Shown here one piece after another: positions 16,890-25,818 of a DNA stretch of 64,000 nucleotides. The stretch lies in contig NZ_QUHV01000005.1 in the NCBI RefSeq assembly GCF_003479805.1, forward strand, positions 62,001-126,000, in the 5' to 3' direction. A model generated the notes under the pieces. The model had not been told where the DNA came from. It searched no databases and saw only the letters and a program-made list of their open reading frames with translations. Within the stretch, counting starts at the first letter, position 1. Every line of letters begins with the position of its first letter. A program made the translations under genes and the position numbers. This DNA comes from Collinsella sp. AF08-23 (lineage in GTDB: Bacteria; Actinomycetota; Coriobacteriia; Coriobacteriales; Coriobacteriaceae).

Positions 16890-18029
16890 CTAGAAGTCCA
16901 CGGCTCCCTCGCCAGCCATCCACTCGGCCTGGAACTCGGCGTAGCGGCCTTCGATGATGGCCTGACGCGCGCGACGCATGAGGTCGAGCAGGAAGTAAAT
17001 GTTGTGCTGGGACAGCAGAATGCCGCCGAGCATCTCCTTCTGCGTGACCATATGGCGGATGAGCGCGCGCGAGTAGCCGCCGGTACACACCGGGCAGGTG
17101 CACTTCTCGTCGATGGGGCGCGGGTCCTTCGCGAACTTGGCGTTCTTGAGATTCATGCGGCCGGTGCTGGAGAACGCCGTGCCCATACGGCCGGTACGCG
17201 TGGGCAGGACGCAGTCGAACATGTCGATGCCGCAGCCCACGCCGCGCACGAGCGTAGTGGGGTTGCCCACGCCCATGAGGTAGCGGGGCTTGCAGCGCGG
17301 CATGTGCTCGGACACGAGCGGCTCGAGCGTCTCGAACATGACCTCGTGGGGCTCGCCCACGGAGTAGCCGCCGATGCCGTAGCCGGGAAAGTCGCCGATC
17401 TCCTCGAGGTGCTTGAGGGAGCGCAGGCGCAGATCGAGGTGCATGCCGCCCTGGACGATGCCGAACAGGGCCTGGTCGTCGCGGGTATGAGCCTTGTAGC
17501 AACGCTCGGCCCACATGCTGGAGAGCTCGACGGCGCGCTCGACGAACTTGCGCGTGGCGGGGTACCCGGGGCACTGGTCGAGCTGCATGCAGATATCGCT
17601 GCCGAGCTTCATGGCGATCTCCATGTTGTCCTCGGGCGTCCAGAAGACATGGGAGCCGTCGTAATCGGTGGCGATGAAGCGCACGCCCTCGTCGGTGAGC
17701 TTGACTGCGTCGGAATGGGAGAAGATCTGGAAGCCACCCGAGTCCGTGAGGATGGGGCCGTGCCAATTCATGAAATCGTGCAGGCCTCCGAGCTCGGCGA
17801 TGGTGTCCGCGCCGGGGCGCATGGCGAGGTGATAGGTATTGGCGAGCACGATCTGGGCGCCAAGGTCCTTGACCGTCTCGGTGGGAATGCCCTTGACGTT
17901 CGCCTTGGTGCCCACCGGCATGAAAATCGGGGTCTCGATATCACCGTGCGGCGTGTGTAGAATGCCCGCACGGGCATGCGTCTTGGGGTCTTCGGCGACG
18001 ATCTCGTACTTGAACAGGGACTGATCCAT
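16890..18029 (-). CDS. tgt: Queuine tRNA-ribosyltransferase
   Basis: 379 residues. It swaps G34 of GUN-anticodon tRNAs for preQ1 or queuine. The active-site region PILTDSGGFQIFSHSDAVKL, the second aspartate stretch CVLPTRTGRMGTAFSSTGRM and the zinc cluster CTCPVC followed by a histidine are all present. ATG at 18029 with GAGGAG upstream. No other queuosine genes are in the window, so it may use salvaged base. A small palindrome, TGCGAGG (18085-18091) with CCTCGCA (18109-18115), lies upstream. Confidence 0.97.
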   Translation of the reverse strand: MDQSLFKYEIVAEDPKTHARAGILHTPHGDIETPIFMPVGTKANVKGIPTETVKDLGAQIVLANTYHLAMRPGADTIAELGGLHDFMNWHGPILTDSGGFQIFSHSDAVKLTDEGVRFIATDYDGSHVFWTPEDNMEIAMKLGSDICMQLDQCPGYPATRKFVERAVELSSMWAERCYKAHTRDDQALFGIVQGGMHLDLRLRSLKHLEEIGDFPGYGIGGYSVGEPHEVMFETLEPLVSEHMPRCKPRYLMGVGNPTTLVRGVGCGIDMFDCVLPTRTGRMGTAFSSTGRMNLKNAKFAKDPRPIDEKCTCPVCTGGYSRALIRHMVTQKEMLGGILLSQHNIYFLLDLMRRARQAIIEGRYAEFQAEWMAGEGAVDF

Positions 18030-18242
18030 GAAACGGCTCCTCGGTTATTCGGTGCCGGGCGCACACGGGGCGATCACCCTTCCGTGCGAGGCGCTCCCGC
18101 GAAGGGGACCTCGCATCCGCGCGCCGGCGGCACCGCGCGATATCAGCCGCTTATTGTACTATCGGGCACGCCCTTTCCGCGCACTCCCGCCTGAGCAGCA
18201 CAAAATATGTCTGTCCAAACCCTTTTACATCTGTCGTTTTGC

Positions 18243-18701
18243 CTACTCCGCGCCCGGCAGGCCGTTGCCCGCGCCGCGGTTGGGCCGCCGAAGCGCGAGG
18301 AGCTGATCGCGCACCTGCTCGCACTGGGCGATCGCCTTGTCAACGCGCCCCTTCGACTCCATTATGCGCTGCTGGACCATGGCGTCCATGAAGGCGTTGT
18401 CGAACAGCCAGTCGGCAGTGAGGAGGAAGTCGCCGACGTCGGGGCCGAGCCCGGCGAAGCCCTGAACGTCATCCAGCTCGTCTGCCAGGCGTGCCAGTGA
18501 CGCTTGAGCAGCGGAGAGGTGGCGGCGCGCGGCCTGCATCTTGTCGTGCTTAATCAGTGAACTAAAGAATCCCCCGCCGAAGATGTCAAACCATCCCCAG
18601 TTGCCGGCGCTCTTGAGATCACGCGCCGCGGCGTCAAGGCAGTTAAGCGCGTCCTCCACCGCCGTGAGCGCCTCATCAATCTCGATATCCTGACGTGCCA
18701 T
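18243..18701 (-). CDS. Conserved hypothetical protein, helical
   Basis: 152 residues, no name I can give. It is mostly helical with a central motif GNWGWFDIFGGGFFSSLIKH around residues 34-53, which has the look of a conserved signature. No membrane segment or signal peptide is visible; the aromatic/glycine stretch could contact a membrane or partner. ATG at 18701 follows GGAAGGG; a TTG 15 nt upstream is a poorer start. It stands alone, 213 nt upstream of tgt on the same strand. Confidence 0.7.
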   Translation of the reverse strand: MARQDIEIDEALTAVEDALNCLDAAARDLKSAGNWGWFDIFGGGFFSSLIKHDKMQAARRHLSAAQASLARLADELDDVQGFAGLGPDVGDFLLTADWLFDNAFMDAMVQQRIMESKGRVDKAIAQCEQVRDQLLALRRPNRGAGNGLPGAE

Positions 18702-19011
18702 CGTCTTCCCTTCCAAGTCGGTTGCTCGATTCTACCCGCTATGGACCCGTTCGTTCTTCCAAGCGCAGGGATGGCGGCATTGCATGCACCAGCCGATGGC
18801 AAATCAGCCGACTCCGAGCGCGCGAGACGCGCCACGAGCATACGGAACGGGCGAGAGACAGGACAAGTTGAGGTTTTTCGTATCGATATCGAGAAATAGA
18901 AAGAAGCGACAATAGTGGCAAGCGCATGACCTGCGGCGATTATAGATGCAAAGCCGCCTCTACTTCACGAAACCAATTTTCAATACGAAAAAGCTCAAGT
19001 TTGTGAGCAAC

Positions 19012-19138
19012 GGGCGACTTGCGTGCCGTTTCTGCCACGGGAAAGGCGGCTTGCGTGCCGTTTCGACCATGGAAAGGCGGCTCAGACTTACGGGCAGTCG
19101 GCTCACCCTTGCGGAAAGGCGGCTCGCCTCGCCTCGCG
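19012..19138. repeat. Degenerate tandem repeat, 31/33-nt then 21-nt units
   Basis: Units start GGGCGACTT or GGCGGCT: 19012-19044 and 19045-19075 share TTGCGTGCCGTTTC, then 19076-19096, 19097-19117 and 19118-19138 are 21 nt each. On the minus strand the two long units both read (M/V)xETARK(P/S)P but in different frames. An AAGCCGCC near 18954 can pair with the GGCGGCTT in the second unit. Confidence 0.55.
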
Positions 19139-19348
19139 AAGCCATGCAAAAGCCTCCCACCCCCAGCTTTTGCCTCTTGCCGGGAAATGGGAGGCCGAAT
19201 GCGGGTCCGTCCGACCGAATCGCACGCCAATCCAGTCGCCCCTTGCCAATGGGAACATGAACGCATGGATTACAGCCCGAAGCGCGCCTTGATCCCACTC
19301 GTCAAAGGCGGTAACGATTCGGCGCCAGGTCGTTCGCTGGGGGCGATT

Positions 19349-19379
19349 GCCACATCAACGTCAGGACCGCCGATGTGGC
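19349..19379 (-). terminator. Stem-loop after the SDR gene
   Basis: GCCACATC (19349-19356) pairs with GATGTGGC (19372-19379), 20 nt past the SDR stop. No T tract follows on the minus strand, so termination is only possible. Confidence 0.4.
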
Positions 19380-19398
19380 CTTGCAGCGCAGCCTTACC

Positions 19399-20199
19399 TT
19401 ACGGGCGCTGGCCCATACCACCCTCGAGCGTGAGGGTCTCGCCGTTCATGTACTTGAAGTCGGGTCCGCACAGCTGAACGACGACGCGGCCGATCTCGGT
19501 CTCGACGTCACCGTAGTGGCCCGCCGGCGGCATGTGGACGTTGGCCTCGAAGGCCTCGGGATACGCGTTCTGGAAATTCTCGAGCTGGGCGGTCCAGGCG
19601 AGCGGGCAGACGATGTTCACGTTGACGCCGTCATTACCCCACTCGTTCGCGGCAACACGCGTCAAGCCGCGGATGCCCTCCTTGGCGGCGGCGTATGAGC
19701 ACTGGCCGTAATTGCCGAACAGGCCTGCACCGGAGGCGAAGTTCACCACGGAGCCCTTGGTCTCCTTGAGGTGCGGATAGCACTTCTGCATGTAGAGGAA
19801 CGTCGCGTACAGGCCGGAGTACAGGGCAAGGTCAAACTGCTCCATGGTGTGGTCGGCAATAGTAACACCGGACGCAGAAGCTTGGGCGTTGTTCACGAGC
19901 GCGTCGATGCGGCCGAACTTGGCGATCGCCTCGTCGACGACATGCTGCACGATAGCCTCATTGTCCTGGCCGGCGGAGACATCGGCCTGGACCGGAAGGA
20001 CCTCGATGCCGTACTCGGCCTCGAGCGACTCCTTGGCCGCCTCGAGCTTTGCCACGTTGCGGCCAGTGATGACGAGGTTGGCGCCCTCCTTGGCAAAGGC
20101 GATATCGATGCCGTAACCGATGGATCCGGCGGAACCATCCTGGAGCGTGGCCTTGCCGCCACCCGTGACGATTACGGTCTTACCGGTGAAAAGCCCCAT
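19399..20199 (-). CDS. Short-chain dehydrogenase, probable 12-alpha-hydroxysteroid dehydrogenase
   Basis: 266 residues. The cofactor motif is TVIVTGGGKATLQDG, with an insertion in the TGxxxGxG loop; Asn of NNAQASASG and the catalytic Ser/Tyr/Lys are seen in NFASGAG and CSYAAAKEG. The stretches DLALYSGLYATFLYMQKCYP and FKYMNGETLTLEGGMGQRP closely resemble, from memory, NADP-dependent bile-acid 12-alpha-hydroxysteroid dehydrogenases of gut clostridia. It would then oxidise the 12-hydroxyl of cholate-type bile acids. ATG at 20199 with GAGGAG. Monocistronic. Another SDR substrate is possible. Confidence 0.8.
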   Translation of the reverse strand: MGLFTGKTVIVTGGGKATLQDGSAGSIGYGIDIAFAKEGANLVITGRNVAKLEAAKESLEAEYGIEVLPVQADVSAGQDNEAIVQHVVDEAIAKFGRIDALVNNAQASASGVTIADHTMEQFDLALYSGLYATFLYMQKCYPHLKETKGSVVNFASGAGLFGNYGQCSYAAAKEGIRGLTRVAANEWGNDGVNVNIVCPLAWTAQLENFQNAYPEAFEANVHMPPAGHYGDVETEIGRVVVQLCGPDFKYMNGETLTLEGGMGQRP

Positions 20200-20223
20200 G
20201 TCTTTCTCCTCTCAATTAATTAT

Positions 20224-20241
20224 TGTGCAGAAACCTGCACA
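20224..20241 (-). promoter_or_regulatory. Palindrome TGTGCAG-N4-CTGCACA in the SDR leader
   Basis: Perfect 7-nt arms, 25 nt upstream of the SDR ATG. It may be an operator that links expression to an inducer, or an RNA hairpin close to the ribosome site. Which of the two cannot be told from sequence. Confidence 0.45.
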
Positions 20242-20481
20242 CAACTACCGCAACCATACCCCTCTTACACCTCACGCAATCAAAGTCGGCAACGCTGTTC
20301 GTTAAGCGGCGTTCCGCGATTCGCCAAACGGATAAACAAGACCGCCCATTCCCAGAGGCAGCGCTAAGACAAGTATGCGAAAACGTCTTGGAATCAAGGT
20401 AGCCAAAGCCATGCGTCCGCACCGCGCCGTATGATAGAGCCATACGAACGGCGGGCATCGACCGCATGCGAAAGGGGCACC

Positions 20482-21897
20482 ATGAGCGAACGTGACGATA
20501 TGCAGCCTGTTGATGCGACGTCAAACCAAAACGACGAGACGGCAACCAACAGCGACTCAGCCAAAGAAGTACACGCAGATGGGGTCGCAGTCGAGCCCGA
20601 AAACCGAGCCATTGAGCCGACCGGTTCGGCCCGTTCGGCCAATTCGACAGGTTCGGCCATCTCGGCTGATTCGACCGGCGCGACCGGCACCACCGAGCCA
20701 GCCGGCTCAACCGATTTGGCCAACATGCCTGACCGGACAGAAACCAACGCCGCGCGGGCAGTAGGTGCGTTCTTTGCAGAGGGCGTGGCGAGCATGAAGG
20801 AGATGAGCGCAGCCCATCGCGCTCACAGCGAGGCGCGCGGAGAGCTCGAGCGCCTGGACAACACCATAGCCGCTCGCGAACGCGAACTCGCGCGCCGCCG
20901 CGACATCGAGTCGCGCTATGACGAGATCGTCGCAGAAGAAACAGCTCGCAAGAACGCCGCCGTTCAGACACGTGAGGCCGCCGAGGAGCGTCGCGCCGCA
21001 ATAGCCGCAGAAGTCGCCGAACTCAAAAACAACCTGGAGAAGATGCGAGACGAGGACGCCTCCGTTGAGCGTCGCCTCAAGTCCGCCGTCGATGCGGCGG
21101 AGGACAAGGAGCGGTCATCGCGCGAATCCGGCAAACGCCTTCAGCGTCGGCTCGATGATGCGCAGGAGAATCTCGAGCGTACGGTCAAGGAGCACGACGA
21201 AGGCGTCTCGACCGCACAGCAGGCGGTCAAGAGCGCCGAGTCGCTGCTGGCGACGCTCAATGCCGAATACGCCGAGATCCAGCGCAACCCTTCCGCCAAT
21301 CCCGCTGGGTACTCCGTGCGCAAACGCGAGCTCGAAGATGAGATCTCCGACGCGGCGTGCGCGCTGCGAACGGCAAAGGATGACGTTCCGCGCATCGAAC
21401 AAGAAACCCAAGCGGCAATTGACGAGGCTCGCGCCGCCGTCGCCGAGGCAGAGAAGCCCATGGCGTCGGCACGCGAGGCATTCAACGCCGTCGCAGCGGC
21501 GGCGGACCGCGCGCGAGATGCGTACAGCGAGGCGAAAGATGACGCCGAGAAGCGTCAGAAAAAACTGCGTGGCGAGATTTCCGAACGCGAAAAGGAGGCA
21601 AAAGCCGAAGAGCACGCCGCCCAAGTTGCGCAAAAGGAGGCGGACGCCGCCCAATCGACGCTTGATGAAGCCAATGAGATCCACGCGCATCCCGAGGCGA
21701 CCGCATCTCTTGCCCATGCCCTCGAGGCAGATCGTGCCGAGCGCATTGACCGCGTCGCCGAAGTCGAGGAGCTCGCCGCCGCCGAAAAGACCGTCCGCGA
21801 GCGCACGCGAGGGGCGCGCTTGAAGCTCGTACTTGCAATTGCCAGCATCGTGCTCGTCGTGGTGCTCATGCTGGTTTGGACGTATCTCGCCCAATAG
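20482..21897 (+). CDS. Coiled-coil protein with C-terminal membrane anchor
   Basis: 471 residues. Residues 1-95 are polar and disordered with Ser/Thr/Gly repeats; about 110-440 is charged Ala/Glu/Arg coiled coil (for example ERLDNTIAARERELARR); the end LVLAIASIVLVVVLMLVWTYL is a membrane segment facing few residues outside. Tail-anchored topology is likely. ATG at 20482 follows AAAGGGG. No enzyme motif is seen. Function unknown; a role in envelope or division architecture is only a guess. A TATGAT at 20430-20435 could be its -10 box. Confidence 0.75.
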   Translation: MSERDDMQPVDATSNQNDETATNSDSAKEVHADGVAVEPENRAIEPTGSARSANSTGSAISADSTGATGTTEPAGSTDLANMPDRTETNAARAVGAFFAEGVASMKEMSAAHRAHSEARGELERLDNTIAARERELARRRDIESRYDEIVAEETARKNAAVQTREAAEERRAAIAAEVAELKNNLEKMRDEDASVERRLKSAVDAAEDKERSSRESGKRLQRRLDDAQENLERTVKEHDEGVSTAQQAVKSAESLLATLNAEYAEIQRNPSANPAGYSVRKRELEDEISDAACALRTAKDDVPRIEQETQAAIDEARAAVAEAEKPMASAREAFNAVAAAADRARDAYSEAKDDAEKRQKKLRGEISEREKEAKAEEHAAQVAQKEADAAQSTLDEANEIHAHPEATASLAHALEADRAERIDRVAEVEELAAAEKTVRERTRGARLKLVLAIASIVLVVVLMLVWTYLAQ

Positions 21898-21933
21898 CCC
21901 CATTGCCCCGACGTGACGGCGGCAATCACGCAA

Positions 21934-21965
21934 AAGCCCGGCCCCCGCTATGAGGAGTCGGGCTT
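21934..21965. terminator. Hairpin between convergent coiled-coil and FKBP genes
   Basis: AAGCCCG (21934-21940) pairs with CGGGCTT (21959-21965), with additional G/C pairing inside. Short AAAA before it gives a TTTT on the minus strand, so it could end the FKBP transcript. Confidence 0.5.
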
Positions 21966-22014
21966 CGACTTGAGCCAAGGGGCCATCGGCCCTAGCGACG
22001 GCGCGAACGCGACG

Positions 22015-22443
22015 CTACTCCACGACCTCGACGAGCTCGATGTCGAAGTTAAGATCGCAGCCTGCCAGCTCGTGGTTGGCGTCGAGCTTGACGCCCTCGG
22101 GCGAGACCTCGACGACCGTCACGGGCACGGGCATACCGCCGGGACCCTGCAGGAAGAGCTTCATGCCGACCTCGATCTTCTCGAAATCCGGCACCTGATC
22201 GGCCGGGAAGAAGAGGATCATGTCCTCGGAGCGCTCACCGTACGCCTCGGCGGCCGGGATGTGGACGGTCTTCTTCTCGCCCACCTCCATGTCGAGCACG
22301 GCGGCGTCGAAGCCCTTGATCATCTGGCCGGCGCCGGCCACGAACTCGATGGGCTCGCCGCGATCGTAGCTGGAATCGAACTGGGTGCCGTCGTCGAGCG
22401 TGCCGCGGTAGTGGGCCTTGACCGTCTTACCCTGGTTGGACAT
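22015..22443 (-). CDS. FKBP-type peptidyl-prolyl isomerase, SlyD-like
   Basis: 142 residues. The FKBP half GKTVKAHYRGTLDDGTQFDSS is interrupted by an insert-in-flap domain (about residues 65-120, FFPADQVPDF and VTVVEVSPEGVKLDANHELAG), the SlyD pattern of isomerase plus chaperone. The metal-binding His/Cys tail of E. coli SlyD is absent. Of two nearby ATGs, 22443 has AAAGAGG 6 nt upstream; the one at 22449 has no spacing. Acts in cytosolic folding. Confidence 0.92.
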   Translation of the reverse strand: MSNQGKTVKAHYRGTLDDGTQFDSSYDRGEPIEFVAGAGQMIKGFDAAVLDMEVGEKKTVHIPAAEAYGERSEDMILFFPADQVPDFEKIEVGMKLFLQGPGGMPVPVTVVEVSPEGVKLDANHELAGCDLNFDIELVEVVE

Positions 22444-22546
22444 GTGCATCCTCTTTCAATCGTAGTAATCCCCGCCCGGATGAAGGCGGAAGGCTTGCAA
22501 AATGGCCGAAGGCGAGTTCAGGCCTCCCCGCCGGCACGTTGAACCA

Positions 22547-23317
22547 CTATACCCGAGGCTCGAGCAGCTCATGCAGTATGCGCTCCCGATTATTGATAAA
22601 GAGCTCCGTGACCTGATAGCTCTCAGTCTCCTCGTAACCGATCTCATGCAACTCACCATCGTCAAATGAGATGATGCGCGCACCCGGAAGCCCCAAGAGA
22701 ATGGGCGAGTGCGTAGCCACGATGAGCTGGCTGCCGTGATGTGCAAGCTGGTCCATCTCGTACAGCAAGGTCAGCTGCCGCGCAGGCGAAAGGGCCGCCT
22801 CGGGCTCATCGAGAAAATACAGGCCATTGTCCCGGGAGCCGTCTTGGATGAATCCGAGAAACGCCTCCCCATGGCTCATCTCGTGCAGCGGGACCCTTGC
22901 GCCTGTAACGGGATTCGTGTACATCGCACCCGGAAGCCCCGGCCTCATGCTGCACCGATCGGCCTCGGACGCGACGTTATAGAAGCTCTCCGCCCGCAAA
23001 AAGAAGCTGCTGCGCGGCGCCAAACGCCCCCGCTCCATGTAAATGCCCTCGTGGAGGACGGAATGGGAATCCCTCGTGGCAAACGTGTAGTTGGACGTGC
23101 CTCCCTCGGCGTTGAGGCCATACGCGACCGCCATGGCCTCGAGCAGGGTCGACTTACCCGACCCGTTCTCGCCAACGAAAAACGTGACGTTCGAGTCGAA
23201 GGCGAGCGAACGCTCGCCCAGCGACGCGAGCGCGGAGATACGGCGCAGGTACTCGTCTCCGTGGACAAGCTCCCACAGAATCGAAACGGAAGATATGAAC
23301 AGCTCACCATCGAGCAT
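22547..23317 (-). CDS. ATP-binding protein of the AAA/ABC-like (SMC/RecF) group
   Basis: 256 residues. Walker A GENGSGKST near residue 50 and Walker B GLYFLDEPEAALSP near 175 are clear, with QLIVATHSPILLG after it as the switch region. It has the size and order of stand-alone OLD/RecF-like ATPases often annotated as AAA family. No nuclease domain is present. Start 23317 follows AGGGGGCG. Role unknown; it lies alone between the FKBP and uracil permease genes. Confidence 0.8.
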   Translation of the reverse strand: MLDGELFISSVSILWELVHGDEYLRRISALASLGERSLAFDSNVTFFVGENGSGKSTLLEAMAVAYGLNAEGGTSNYTFATRDSHSVLHEGIYMERGRLAPRSSFFLRAESFYNVASEADRCSMRPGLPGAMYTNPVTGARVPLHEMSHGEAFLGFIQDGSRDNGLYFLDEPEAALSPARQLTLLYEMDQLAHHGSQLIVATHSPILLGLPGARIISFDDGELHEIGYEETESYQVTELFINNRERILHELLEPRV

Positions 23318-23372
23318 GACGCCCCCTATCGTCCGTGCCCCAAATGCTGTCATTGTACGCGCGCGCCAAGAC

Positions 23373-23408
23373 AAAGCCCTCCGTCACGATGAGGTGACAG
23401 AGGGCTTT
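23373..23408 (-). terminator. Terminator of uraA
   Basis: AAAGCCCTC and GTCAC pair with GTGAC and GAGGGCTTT around a 6-nt loop, with one mismatch. It lies 23 nt past the permease stop, and TTTGTC follows on the minus strand. Confidence 0.75.
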
Positions 23409-23431
23409 CGTCACATGAGGCAGTTCGTTGG

Positions 23432-24715
23432 TTACTCGTCAGACCCTTTCGGCTCGGCGTTCTTCTCCGGCGGGAGCACCAGGTTCAAGATGATGCCCAC
23501 GAGCGCGGAGGTCGCCATGCCGGGCAGAGTATAGTCGCCCAACGGGATGGCAATGCCCGCTGTCTCCATGCCCACGCCCAGGATGATGACAACCGAAGCG
23601 ATCATGAGGTTGCGGTTCACGTCGAAATCCACGCCATTGGACACGAGCATGCGCAGGCCGTTGGAGGCAATGAGGCCGAACAGCAGCAGGCACACGCCGC
23701 CCATGACCGGGCTCGGGATGGAGTTGATGAGCGCAGCGAGCTTGGGGCACAGGCCGCCGACGATGAGCGCGAATCCGCCCGCGTACCAGAAGATCTGGGT
23801 GGAGTAGACGCGCGTGACGCTCATGACGCCGATGTTCTCGGCATACGTGGTGGTGGGAGGACCTCCCAGGAAGCCCGAGATCATGGTGGACAGGCCGTCG
23901 CCGGCGAGTGAGCGCGGCAGCAGCGGGCGATAGTCCTTGTCGACGATCTCGCCCACGGCGAGCAGGTGGCCGATATGTTCGATGACCGTGACCACGGCGA
24001 CCGGCGCGATGAGCGCGATGGCGCCCATGTCGAACTTGGGGAAGCTGATGCTGGGCAGGCCGATCCATGCGGCCTGGGCGATGGGCGCGAAATCCACCAT
24101 GCCGAACGCCACGGCGACCGCATAGCCCACGATGATGGCGAGCAGCACCGGCACCGTGCCGACGATGCCGCCGCGCCCGGAAAAGATCACCGCCGCGAGC
24201 AGCGTGACGGCGGCGACCAGGGCGCCCTGCGGGTTGAACACCGATGCACCCGCGGCGTCGGTACCCATAAAGGCCATGTTGGCGGCGGTGGCGGACAGAC
24301 CCACGCCGATGACCACCATGACGGAGGCAACGAGCACGGGCGGCAGCAGGCGGTCAAGCCAGCCCGTGCCGACGAGCTTGATGATGCCCGCCACCACGAG
24401 GAACACTGCGCCCGCCACAATCACACCGGACATGGCGGCGTCGAGGCCGCGCGTGGCGCCCACCGCGAGGATGGGGCTGATGAAGGCGAACGAGCTGCCC
24501 AGATAGCTGGGAATCTTGTTGCCGGTCACGAGCAGGTAGCAGATGGTGCCGATGCCCGAGCACATGATGGCGACGTTGGGATCGAGGCCGGTCAGCACGG
24601 GTACGAGCACCGTGGAGCCGAACATGCTCATCATGTGCTGGATTCCCAGCGGAATGGCGCGCGCCGGGGAGACCCGGTCGTCGACGCCGATGACCTCGCG
24701 TTCGCGGTGGCTCAT
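23432..24715 (-). CDS. uraA: Uracil/xanthine permease (NCS2 family)
   Basis: 427 residues, about 12-14 membrane segments. NCS2 signatures include IQHMMSMFGSTVLVPVL in the N-terminus, the YLGSSFAFISP loop and GGPPTTTYAENIGVM, close to UraA/PyrP-type uracil proton symporters. ATG at 24715 with AAAGGA. It imports nucleobases across the membrane; adenine deaminase at 42-44 kb is the only other nucleobase gene seen. Uracil rather than xanthine is favoured by likeness only. Confidence 0.88.
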   Translation of the reverse strand: MSHREREVIGVDDRVSPARAIPLGIQHMMSMFGSTVLVPVLTGLDPNVAIMCSGIGTICYLLVTGNKIPSYLGSSFAFISPILAVGATRGLDAAMSGVIVAGAVFLVVAGIIKLVGTGWLDRLLPPVLVASVMVVIGVGLSATAANMAFMGTDAAGASVFNPQGALVAAVTLLAAVIFSGRGGIVGTVPVLLAIIVGYAVAVAFGMVDFAPIAQAAWIGLPSISFPKFDMGAIALIAPVAVVTVIEHIGHLLAVGEIVDKDYRPLLPRSLAGDGLSTMISGFLGGPPTTTYAENIGVMSVTRVYSTQIFWYAGGFALIVGGLCPKLAALINSIPSPVMGGVCLLLFGLIASNGLRMLVSNGVDFDVNRNLMIASVVIILGVGMETAGIAIPLGDYTLPGMATSALVGIILNLVLPPEKNAEPKGSDE

Positions 24716-24987
24716 GGGCGGTCCTTTCTGTAGGCGACAGTTCAGTCTATGGTACCGTGTAACCCGCAACAGAAGTGCGACGACGCGCGCAAGCTAGAAG
24801 AGTTTGCGCAGCGATGTGATACGGACTGCAGCTGATCCATCCGTCTCGCCCCGCGACTCGCTGCACCCCAGTTCACGTCAGCCACGTAACCCGCGGCCGA
24901 GGCCGCTCGTCCATGCGCGGTGCACCAGCGGCGCGACAAGGCGCCACCAACCAAAGGCCCGCCGACCTCGAAAGGAGCCCGCAACGC

Positions 24988-25710
24988 ATGAGCGACACCC
25001 GCCTCGTCCTCACCCTGCACGCCGATGGGCTCGAGATCCCCGTCAAGGTCACTCGCAAACACGTAAAGAACCTCAACCTGCGCGTCCGCGGCGACGGGTC
25101 GGTCGCACTCAGCATTCCACAGCGCCTCTCCTTCACCCGCGCGCAGGCGTTTCTGGACTGCAAGGCAAGCTGGATAATCGAACGCGTCCGCCGCGCCCAG
25201 ATGCGGAACACGCGTATTTCCCCAACCGAGGGGGAAAGCGATGGCGATGGACGAACCTCGTACCCGCTGTGGGGAGACCTCACGCCCCTCGGCTTCGATC
25301 ACGGCAGTCAAGACTTCATCGACAACCTCTACCGCGAAGAACTGGGGCGCGTCCTTCCCCGCATCGCTGCTCGACTGGAGCGGAGGATGGGCGTCCGCGC
25401 CTCGCGGTGGAGCATCCGCACGATGAAAACCCGATGGGGCTCGTGCACCCCGTCCACAGGCGCCATTCGCATCAACGCTCGCCTCGCCGCCTATCCGCCC
25501 GAATGCCTTGAGTTCGTGGTCGCCCATGAACTCGTCCACCTGCTGGAACCCAGCCACAACGCACGCTTCCACGCATTACTCGACGAATTCTGCCCCGACA
25601 ACCGGGCTCTCGCCCGGCGTCTCAGGCAAGGCCCCGTTTCGCCTGACACGGAGAAGCGGAGCGATCACGACGACGAGCTCGAGGCAAAACTGCCTATGGC
25701 TGATTTGTAA
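24988..25710 (+). CDS. YgjP-type zinc metallohydrolase
   Basis: 240 residues. The family core KTRWGSCTPSTGAIRINARL and the zinc motif VVAHELVHLLEPSHNARFH are both present, as in YgjP/WLM proteins. ATG at 24988 lies 10 nt after AAAGGAG. The first 70 residues (VTRKHVKNLNLRVRGDG) are the usual N-terminal beta region. Cellular substrate unknown. Divergent from uraA across a 272-nt gap in which I see no clear element. Confidence 0.88.
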   Translation: MSDTRLVLTLHADGLEIPVKVTRKHVKNLNLRVRGDGSVALSIPQRLSFTRAQAFLDCKASWIIERVRRAQMRNTRISPTEGESDGDGRTSYPLWGDLTPLGFDHGSQDFIDNLYREELGRVLPRIAARLERRMGVRASRWSIRTMKTRWGSCTPSTGAIRINARLAAYPPECLEFVVAHELVHLLEPSHNARFHALLDEFCPDNRALARRLRQGPVSPDTEKRSDHDDELEAKLPMADL

Positions 25711-25818
25711 TTACCCCGGCATATCTCCCACAATGAAAAGGACGCCTCCGAAGAGACGTCCCTGCTGCAAATTGAGTTGCTTGTTACGAGCGAACGAATC
25801 GCCCCTCGAAACTCGAAG

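Larger units (their letters stand above)
18702..19398. other. 697-nt region without a convincing gene
   Basis: Several overlapping open frames exist on both strands but none has a ribosome site or family likeness. It holds a degenerate tandem repeat (19012-19138), a pair of mutually exclusive hairpins near 19147-19195 (GCAAAAGC/GCTTTTGC versus GCCTCCCA/TGGGAGGC) and a stem 19349-19379 after the SDR stop. On the minus strand one frame reads LELFRIENWFREVEAALH near 18946-19005, which resembles real protein, so a decayed or tiny gene is possible. Confidence 0.5.

Noticed and set aside
19140..19260. Cobalamin-type riboswitch suggested by GGGAAATGGGAGGCCG
   Set aside because: The conserved B12-box order is absent and no vitamin gene follows on that strand.
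20600..20720. Short DNA repeats around GGTTCGGCC as a possible direct-repeat array
   Set aside because: They are irregular, in frame, and encode the Ser/Thr/Gly-rich disordered part of the coiled-coil protein. No spacer structure as in CRISPR.
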